This document shows, piece after piece, positions 1 to 4,701 of a DNA stretch of 8,896 bases. Location of the stretch: the NCBI GenBank assembly GCA_028282395.1, contig JANQHY010000045.1:1-8896 (forward strand). Reading direction: 5' to 3'. The number at the start of each line of letters is the position of its first letter. Position 1 is the stretch's first letter. The position numbers were made by a program, and so were the translations under genes. A model generated the notes under the pieces. That model did not search any database, was not told where the DNA came from, and saw nothing but the letters and a program-made list of their open reading frames with translations. This DNA comes from Gammaproteobacteria bacterium. Its GTDB lineage: Bacteria; Pseudomonadota; Gammaproteobacteria; UBA12402.

Positions 1-1
1 A

Positions 2-265
2 GGTTTTGGCATGAATACTGATCACACTCTCGAAGAGGTGGGGCAGCAGTTTAATGTAACGCGTGAACGGATTCGTCAAATTGAAGCGAAAGCATTGCGT
101 AAATTACGTCACCCCAGCCGCGCCAAACAGTTGCGTAGTTTCCTCGCCACTTATGCGATTGATGACAAACTATTTGGCGGCAATGGTGATGATGATAGTG
201 ATGACGGTCGTGATAAAGGCAGGAGATCGCGCCGCAGTACCGATGATGACCATTACGGCGAATAA
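2..265 (+). CDS. rpoD: RNA polymerase primary sigma factor RpoD (sigma-70), C-terminal fragment
   Basis: This is the 3' end of the housekeeping sigma factor gene; the 5' part lies left of the window and the reading frame is open from base 2. The visible protein starts in [17 protein letters not shown] and runs through the region 4.2 helix-turn-helix ([22 protein letters not shown]) that reads the -35 promoter element. These segments are near-identical to E. coli RpoD, so the identity is secure. E. coli RpoD ends two residues after LRSFL. Here 39 residues follow LRSFL, forming a charged tail with an acidic patch ([10 protein letters not shown]), a basic patch (KGRRSRRS) and an acidic end (TDDDHYGE). 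The tail is in frame and uses normal codons, with several GAT repeats. An internal ATG at 11 is not the start, because homology continues upstream of it. Confidence 0.96.
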   Translation, partial: GFGMNTDHTLEEVGQQFNVTRERIRQIEAKALRKLRHPSRAKQLRSFLATYAIDDKLFGGNGDDDSDDGRDKGRRSRRSTDDDHYGE

Positions 266-276
266 TCTTCAGACAT

Positions 277-297
277 GCGCCAGGAGCGCTTCTTTTC
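277..297 (+). terminator. weak candidate intrinsic terminator after rpoD
   Basis: A short GC-only stem, GCGC (277-280) with GCGC (286-289) around a 5-nt loop, is followed by TTCTTTTC. The stem is only 4 bp and the U tract is interrupted, so termination here is a guess. A second GCGCC/GGCGC pairing (277-281 with 305-309) competes with it. Confidence 0.25.
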
Positions 298-316
298 ATC
301 GATTGGCGCTTGTTTC

Positions 317-345
317 TTGCTGTAAACAGCAAAATTACCTATAAT
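317..345 (+). promoter_or_regulatory. candidate sigma-70 promoter with a dyad over the -35 box, upstream of the GFA-family gene
   Basis: A perfect -10 hexamer TATAAT (340-345) lies 17 bp downstream of a weak -35, TTGCTG (317-322). The -35 sits inside a 16-bp inverted repeat, TTGCTGT-AA-ACAGCAA (317-332). That dyad could be a repressor or activator operator, or a small hairpin at the end of the rpoD transcript; no U tract follows it. Predicted transcription would start near 352, giving a leader of about 75 nt before the start at 428. This is a prediction from hexamer match and spacing only. Confidence 0.4.
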
Positions 346-368
346 CACGGCTGAATATATCAGGTGTT

Positions 369-415
369 TCGCTGTCGCGGAACCGGTTTATCTTTACAGC
401 GATTGGTGACCAATC
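369..415 (+). promoter_or_regulatory. two overlapping inverted repeats in the leader of the GFA-family gene
   Basis: The first dyad is TCGCTGT (369-375) with ACAGCGA (396-402); its 20-nt loop holds the palindrome AACCGGTT (381-388). The second is GATTGGT-G-ACCAATC (401-415), which ends one base before the Shine-Dalgarno AGGAG (416-420). They share bases 401-402, so as RNA hairpins they could not both form fully. As DNA, the second looks like a dimeric regulator's operator. The GCTGT/ACAGC core also appears in the dyad at 317-332. No regulator gene is visible in the window. Confidence 0.35.
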
Positions 416-427
416 AGGAGAATGATA

Positions 428-865
428 ATGAAATTACCGATTAGTGGAGGCTGCCTCTGTGGTGCAATACGTTATGAAATTAGTCAGCAACCTAAACAAG
501 CTACCGTCTGTTATTGTCGTACTTGCCAGCTAAGATCTGGCTCAGATAATATGCCACTTCTTGTTATAGCAGTTGAGGCGATAACAACTACTGGTGCAAT
601 AAAATGGTATCAAGGTGTTGGAGATAGTGGTAAAGCGAAATACAACGGGTTCTGCGCTGAATGTGGTTCGACACTATTTGGTAAGTTAGATTTGTGGCCA
701 CATATATGGGTTGTCTGTGCGGGCACACTCGATTCCCCTGAAGCCTATCACCCTGAAGTTAATTTATGGCTAGAAGATGCGCAACCTTGGACCTGTATTA
801 ATGAGGATCTGCCAGGCTTTGCCAAGAATCCAATGCCAGCGACTGAGACAGTCAAAGAGCATTGA
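428..865 (+). CDS. GFA-family (glutathione-dependent formaldehyde-activating enzyme-like) zinc protein
   Basis: The predicted protein has 145 residues and the Mss4-like fold signature of the GFA/CENP-V family: GGCLCGAIRYE with Cys9 and Cys11, CYCRTCQ with Cys28, Cys30 and Cys33, and GFCAECGSTLF with Cys76 and Cys79. These seven cysteines normally bind zinc and are all present. The length is typical for a single-domain cytoplasmic member. The founding enzyme speeds formation of S-hydroxymethylglutathione from formaldehyde and glutathione, but most family members have no known substrate, so the activity is not assigned. No adh or fgh partner gene is nearby. An ATG at 422 is in frame, but AGGAG at 416-420 would be only 1 nt from it and is 7 nt from the ATG at 428, so 428 is preferred. 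Confidence 0.9.
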   Translation: MKLPISGGCLCGAIRYEISQQPKQATVCYCRTCQLRSGSDNMPLLVIAVEAITTTGAIKWYQGVGDSGKAKYNGFCAECGSTLFGKLDLWPHIWVVCAGTLDSPEAYHPEVNLWLEDAQPWTCINEDLPGFAKNPMPATETVKEH

Positions 866-874
866 TAGACATTT

Positions 875-901
875 CTCTTCCTCCCGCAAGCGGGAGAAGG
901 G
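875..901. repeat. hairpin repeat of the CTCCCGC-AA-GCGGGAG type
   Basis: CTCCCGC (881-887) and GCGGGAG (890-896) are perfect inverted arms around AA. After a single bulged C (880), CTT (877-879) pairs with AAG (897-899). The core resembles a palindrome that, from memory, recurs in intergenic regions of many proteobacteria. It starts about 10 bp after the GFA-family stop codon, so it could protect that mRNA's 3' end or weakly terminate transcription. Neither strand has a U tract after it. Confidence 0.6.
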
Positions 902-916
902 AAATAGCGGCTTCTT

Positions 917-1000
917 GTCATTGCGAGCGCAGCGAAGCATTCCGGCACTGAAGTCACTTTAGTCCTGTTTCTGGATTCCGCGGACAAGTCGTGTGACGAC
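917..1000. repeat. degenerate interspersed-repeat units in the intergenic spacer
   Basis: Bases 917-945 begin GTCATTGCGAGCGCAGCG and continue AAGCATTCCGG. This closely resembles a widespread bacterial intergenic repeat of the form GTCATTGCGAGCGAAGCG. Bases 971-987 (CTGGATTCCGCGGACAA) resemble another common unit. They are followed by a perfect small hairpin, GTCGT-GTG-ACGAC (988-1000). The arms no longer pair over their expected length, which suggests old, decayed copies. The family resemblance comes from memory, and no second copy lies in this window. No credible gene was seen between 866 and 1140. Confidence 0.45.
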
Positions 1001-1097
1001 GGGATGGGATGCGCGATGAGTGAAGTGCAATGCAGATTATGAAGCCTCTGACGTAAGAGAGTTTTCATCGATTAATACAGCTTTTTTTATAGATGTC

Positions 1098-1106
1098 TGC
1101 TATAAT
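1098..1106 (+). promoter_or_regulatory. extended -10 promoter for the small secreted protein gene
   Basis: TGCTATAAT is a full extended -10 element (TGn plus the consensus TATAAT at 1101-1106). No good -35 is present at 16-18 bp, as is usual for extended -10 promoters. Transcription would start near 1113, about 28 nt before the ATG at 1141. The surroundings are AT-rich, with T runs on both sides. The 12-mer GTCTGCTATAAT (1095-1106) recurs in the candidate promoter of the efflux operon on the minus strand (6501-6512). Confidence 0.55.
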
Positions 1107-1140
1107 TTTTTTAGATTGGTTGGATAACTAGGTGGGTAAT

Positions 1141-1605
1141 ATGAATAAAATCAAAGCTTTGCTTGCTGTAGGGTTAATTGCCTTGACATCATCGGCAATG
1201 GCAGTAACGGTTAATTTTAAATTTGGACCAAATGTGAGTGATTTTGCAAAACAGGCCGCGGAAAGCTCTGGAAAATCAGTTGCGATGATAACAAATGAAA
1301 CTACTAGTAATAATTACTCAGCACCGCTTAGCTGGTTTAGGATGGGTGATACGTTGACACTTAAGAGTAATGCAGCTTCAGGTTCAGTAAAGATTACGGC
1401 TTTAGGATTACGTGATGGGCTGGGGCCGATTGATCCAGGTAGCTGTAGCAACAGTGCAGTATTAAATACCGACTTAGGTACGACGACAAAAGTCATTGTT
1501 CTGTTGGATGCGACAACGAGTGGGGATGTATCAGTAACAAGTTGTAATATACAATCTTCTACGGGTACTAACACATCGTCGACAGATATAAAGACAGCGC
1601 TATAA
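1141..1605 (+). CDS. small Sec-secreted protein of unknown family
   Basis: I do not recognise this family. The 154-residue product begins with a clear Sec signal peptide: MNKIK, a hydrophobic stretch (ALLAVGLIALTSS), and an AMA cleavage site after residue 21. This leaves a mature protein of about 133 residues. The mature part is rich in Ser, Thr, Val and Asn, looks mostly beta, and has no membrane segment. It has exactly two cysteines (102 and 135), which could form a periplasmic disulfide. A GTG at 1132 is in frame, but AGGTGG (1130-1135) lies 5 nt before the ATG at 1141, so 1141 is chosen. The gene has its own promoter candidate and converges on the efflux permease gene with a 28-bp gap. 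It could be a periplasmic protein, a secreted factor or cargo of the adjacent pump; nothing in the sequence decides this. Confidence 0.8.
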   Translation: MNKIKALLAVGLIALTSSAMAVTVNFKFGPNVSDFAKQAAESSGKSVAMITNETTSNNYSAPLSWFRMGDTLTLKSNAASGSVKITALGLRDGLGPIDPGSCSNSAVLNTDLGTTTKVIVLLDATTSGDVSVTSCNIQSSTGTNTSSTDIKTAL

Positions 1606-1633
1606 AAAAACGACCAGAATCAATGTTGATAGG

Positions 1634-2821
1634 TTACTCTGCATGGAGGCAGGTAATCGGATCAACGCGTGATGCTTTAAAAGCTGGGTACCAACCAAAG
1701 AAAATTCCCATTGCGGCAGAGACAGTGAAGCCGAGTATAACCGGTGAGAAAAATAGGGTGAAATCCCAGTGGTTAAGTTTAGCAATAATCGCAGTGACAA
1801 TAATCCCGCAGAGGATTCCAAGTAGACCACCAACAATTGATAAGGTAACTGCTTCAATAAGAAATAGCAGTTGAATGTCATAGCGTCTTGCCCCAATTGC
1901 CATGCGAATACCGATTTCCTGGCGTCGTTCTGTTACCGAAACCAGCATAATATTCATGACGCCAATTCCACCAACCAGTAGTGAAATACCGCCGATGAAG
2001 CCAAGAAATAGTGTCAGTACCTTTTTCTGTTTGACCATTCCTTCAATCAGTCGTTTAGCGCTATGAAAGATTAACCGTTGTTGCGGATTGCGTCCCTTTA
2101 GATAGCGACTTAGCTGCTGTTGTACCTGGTCAATATCACTATTTGGTTTTAATTTTAATAACAGATAGTCAATACTTGCATCACTTCTTGATGTTAAGAG
2201 AGTTTTTAATGGTACGATAATGCCATTATTCAGGTCCTGGAAAACAAACGGGTTATTCTGTACCGGTCTCATGATACCGATAATCGTATATAGCCTTTGG
2301 CCTATTTTCAGTTGTTGGCCAATAATATTATGAAAAGTATGGGTTCTAATTTTCTTATAAAGTGTATCACCAATCACGGCATACGGCGCATTTTTATCAA
2401 ACAGATGAACAAAGCGACCTTGTGCCATGGGGATTTTATTAATTTCGGCAAACTGCTGTGTCACGCCAAGTAGGTTGATGCCCATCGATTTCCCTTCTGG
2501 AAGCGTGATTGAGCGATACTGCATGGTATAAGGTGCTACAAGCGTTACACTATTAAAACGGTTGAGACCCAGAAGCGTTTCAATCGAAATAGGTTGTGTG
2601 GCATGCGTTTTATGCATTGGTGCAATAAAGTGTACGGCCATCAAATCGGTGCCAAGTGCTTTAAACTGTTTCAACACCTGTGCTGTAGCAATTTTTCCGC
2701 CTGATAGCATGGCAACAACTGAAGCGGTGCCAATTAAGATACCTAATATGGCAAGAAAGAAGCGCAGTTTTGCTGCATTAAAATTTAGCCACGCCTCTCT
2801 TATCTGGAATCCTAAGCGCAT
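1634..2821 (-). CDS. MacB/FtsX-type ABC transporter permease
   Basis: This 395-residue inner-membrane protein has the MacB layout: a first membrane helix (about 21-41), a large periplasmic domain (about 42-265), then three C-terminal helices (about 268-295, 320-347 and 358-378). The most diagnostic stretch is GGIGVMNIMLVSVTERRQEI followed by GIRMAIGAR, the cytoplasmic coupling region of MacB. The protein ends with a YPAFKASRVDPI motif, also typical of the family. E. coli MacB fuses the ATPase to this permease; here they are separate genes, and the ATPase gene overlaps this start by 10 nt. AGGAG (2827-2831 on the minus strand) lies 5 nt before the ATG and supports the start. It is the last gene of the operon, and no convincing terminator follows it. 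In such pumps the permease passes conformational change to the periplasm rather than carrying substrate across the inner membrane. Confidence 0.93.
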   Translation of the reverse strand: MRLGFQIREAWLNFNAAKLRFFLAILGILIGTASVVAMLSGGKIATAQVLKQFKALGTDLMAVHFIAPMHKTHATQPISIETLLGLNRFNSVTLVAPYTMQYRSITLPEGKSMGINLLGVTQQFAEINKIPMAQGRFVHLFDKNAPYAVIGDTLYKKIRTHTFHNIIGQQLKIGQRLYTIIGIMRPVQNNPFVFQDLNNGIIVPLKTLLTSRSDASIDYLLLKLKPNSDIDQVQQQLSRYLKGRNPQQRLIFHSAKRLIEGMVKQKKVLTLFLGFIGGISLLVGGIGVMNIMLVSVTERRQEIGIRMAIGARRYDIQLLFLIEAVTLSIVGGLLGILCGIIVTAIIAKLNHWDFTLFFSPVILGFTVSAAMGIFFGWYPAFKASRVDPITCLHAE

Positions 2822-3537
2822 GGCGTCTCCTTTGATAGGCGGTCGTCAGTGATTGTGCCATCACGTACAGTAATAATACGTTGGCAGCGCTCAGCAACGG
2901 TAGCATCATGAGTAACGATGATAAGTGTTTTCGCCTGTTGTTGTTGGTGCAGAGCAGCAAATTCTGCCATGACGAGATCGCTATTTTTACTATCCAATGC
3001 GCCAGTTGGTTCATCAGCAAGAATTACCTGAGGATTGGTAATCAGTGCACGACAGAGTGCTACCCGCTGTTTCTGTCCACCTGATAGTTGGTTTGGACGT
3101 TTCTTTTGTAGATCAAGAATGGCAAATTTTTCTAATAATTTTTCTGCCTGCTGCTGAGCTTTTTTGACAGACAGATTACGATAGAGCAGCGGTAACATAA
3201 TATTCTGCATGACGGTTAATTTTGGGATCAGTAGGAATGATTGGAAAACAAAGCCGATTTTATAGTTTCGATGGTGAGCTAACTGGTTGTCATTGCATTC
3301 AGAAACAGGAATGCCGTCAAGATAGTATTCGCCTTCGCTAGGGCGGTCTAAGAGTCCGAGTAGATTGAGCAGTGTTGATTTGCCTGAGCCAGAGGGGCCG
3401 ATGATGGCAACCATTTCACCGTGGTGAATAGCAAGATTGATGGTTTTCAGGGCAATAACACGATTATCGTTTTCACCATAAATTTTGCCAACTTGTTTAA
3501 ATTCAATCAGCCGGGACAAGAATTTTATCTCCTTCAT
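2812..3537 (-). CDS. ABC transporter ATPase of the MacB/LolD type
   Basis: This 241-residue cytoplasmic nucleotide-binding subunit has every expected motif: Walker A GPSGSGKST (47-55), Q-loop Gln99 (FVFQS), signature LSGGQKQR (151-158), Walker B VILADEP with Asp175 and Glu176, D-loop GALD (179-182) and H-loop His210 (VTHD). The sequence LADEPTGALDSKNS is characteristic of the MacB/LolD/FtsE group. It powers the FtsX-type permease whose gene overlaps its 3' end by 10 nt. Its own 5' end overlaps the adaptor gene by 35 nt. The start is uncertain. The ATG at 3537 has AGGA 4 nt upstream, but a strong AAGGAG (3529-3534) lies 9 nt before a TTG at 3519, which would give a 235-residue protein beginning just before the LIEFKQVGKIYG core. 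Both starts keep the whole ATPase domain. Confidence 0.94.
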   Translation of the reverse strand: MKEIKFLSRLIEFKQVGKIYGENDNRVIALKTINLAIHHGEMVAIIGPSGSGKSTLLNLLGLLDRPSEGEYYLDGIPVSECNDNQLAHHRNYKIGFVFQSFLLIPKLTVMQNIMLPLLYRNLSVKKAQQQAEKLLEKFAILDLQKKRPNQLSGGQKQRVALCRALITNPQVILADEPTGALDSKNSDLVMAEFAALHQQQQAKTLIIVTHDATVAERCQRIITVRDGTITDDRLSKETPCA

Positions 3538-4693
3538 TTAATCCTGATGTAATCATAACGCGTTTTTCTAGCGTTGTGCCGATCGTTACCGCAGTGGTTT
3601 TGGTTTTACCGTCGCCAACAAGTTTTTCCACAGTGGTCATGCCATTATCTTCAGTGATGGCGTCAATAGGAATGAATATAGCTTTTTTGCCTTTTGCCTG
3701 AATTTCTACTTTTGCATTCACACCAAAGCGCAGCTGCTGTTTAATCTGTTTGCTCAGTTTAGCAATTGTCACTGTTCCCATAAATTGTGGGCTACCATGG
3801 CTACTTTCAGCTTCAATATTGATGCTTGATAGTACGCCTTTTAGGTGTTGTCCGGGGAGGATCAGTGTTGAAATGGTTGCAGATTGGCCGGGGTGGAGTT
3901 TGGTGATGTTTGCTTCATCAATTTGAATATTCACAGCGAGACCATTGGTTGTGCCAATCTTACCCATTAGCTCGCCTTGCTTGACGTTGCTACCAATACC
4001 TTTTGTGATCGATTTGCCGCTACCACCACTGCTATCTGCTGCCGGCAATAGCAGTAGACCATCAACAGGGGAGTAGATCGAGAATTTGTCAATTCCTCCG
4101 ACTTCGCTAAGTACGCGTTTAATGTCGTCAACTCGACTGAGATCAAGATGCTTGATCAATGTAAAGAGCGCTTTATTATTCTGCTCGAGTTTTAGCGAAG
4201 CTAATGCTTGTTCCAGTGTCTGTTTTGATTGTATTGCGGTTAATTGCGCAGTGTAATAACTTTCTAGACTTTGTTGATACTCATTTCTGGAAAGAATCTC
4301 ATTATCATAGAGTAGTTTGGAATTCTGCTGCTTTTGATCAGCATCGGCCAAGGCTTTTTTATCTTTAAGGTAGCTGGTGAGTGCTGGTTGAAAGGTTTTT
4401 TCTGCTAATTGAGTGGTAATCGTATAGAGCAGTTCGCCTTTTTTAACACTTTGGCCGGGATGAACGCCAATTTTAACAATATTGCCATCAACTGGTGCAA
4501 CGACGGGCTTAATTTCTAATGGGTGCAGTGTGCCACTAAAATAGAGTGTCTGTTGCCACGATTGTGCTTTGACTGTATAGGGGATGGTCTTGGCTTTCTG
4601 TTTTGCTTGTTGATGATGGCCACAGCCGCTGATTGCTGTCAGACTGATGATCAGTATTAATCGGGCTAGGGTGGTGTAGTATCGTTGTATCAT
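3503..4693 (-). CDS. MacA-like periplasmic adaptor (membrane fusion) lipoprotein
   Basis: This HlyD/RND-type adaptor has about 396 residues and links the inner-membrane ABC pump to the outer-membrane duct. Its N terminus is a lipoprotein signal with lipobox ISGC (lipidated Cys24). It is followed by a first lipoyl half-motif (VVAPVDGNIVKIGVHPGQSV), a helical coiled-coil hairpin (about residues 95-175), the second half (IYSPVDGLLLL, with a Gly/Ser-rich loop), a beta-barrel and a membrane-proximal domain. At the hairpin tip, LLYDNEILSRNEY keeps the Leu and Ser of the RLS motif used for TolC docking, but Asn replaces Arg. An in-frame ATG at 4705 overlaps the upstream stop as ATGA but lacks a Shine-Dalgarno; AGGAG (4698-4702) sits 4 nt before the ATG at 4693, so 4693 is preferred. 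The 3' end overlaps the ATPase gene. Confidence 0.92.
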   Translation of the reverse strand: MIQRYYTTLARLILIISLTAISGCGHHQQAKQKAKTIPYTVKAQSWQQTLYFSGTLHPLEIKPVVAPVDGNIVKIGVHPGQSVKKGELLYTITTQLAEKTFQPALTSYLKDKKALADADQKQQNSKLLYDNEILSRNEYQQSLESYYTAQLTAIQSKQTLEQALASLKLEQNNKALFTLIKHLDLSRVDDIKRVLSEVGGIDKFSIYSPVDGLLLLPAADSSGGSGKSITKGIGSNVKQGELMGKIGTTNGLAVNIQIDEANITKLHPGQSATISTLILPGQHLKGVLSSINIEAESSHGSPQFMGTVTIAKLSKQIKQQLRFGVNAKVEIQAKGKKAIFIPIDAITEDNGMTTVEKLVGDGKTKTTAVTIGTTLEKRVMITSGLNEGDKILVPAD

Positions 4694-4701
4694 ATGACTC
4701 C

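Noticed and set aside
51..332. Minus-strand frame opposite the rpoD end, with a run of histidines
   Set aside because: The His run is the antisense reading of the GAT-rich acidic tail of RpoD; the sense frame is clearly the gene.
266..427. A tRNA or other structured RNA gene after rpoD
   Set aside because: No cloverleaf, T-loop GTTCRA motif or CCA end was seen; the symmetry present is better read as regulatory dyads.
877..901. The CTCCCGC/GCGGGAG hairpin as a rho-independent terminator
   Set aside because: The stem is strong but neither strand has a U tract after it, so it is listed as a repeat.
748..1068. Minus-strand reading frame of 106 codons between the GFA-family gene and the secreted-protein gene
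   Set aside because: It runs through decayed repeats and antisense to the GFA-family gene, its translation has no recognisable domain, and no ribosome-binding site was seen.
1606..1633. Intrinsic terminator between the convergent genes
   Set aside because: The only dyad has a 4-bp stem and lies 8 nt from the T run on the minus strand, which is too weak and too far to call.
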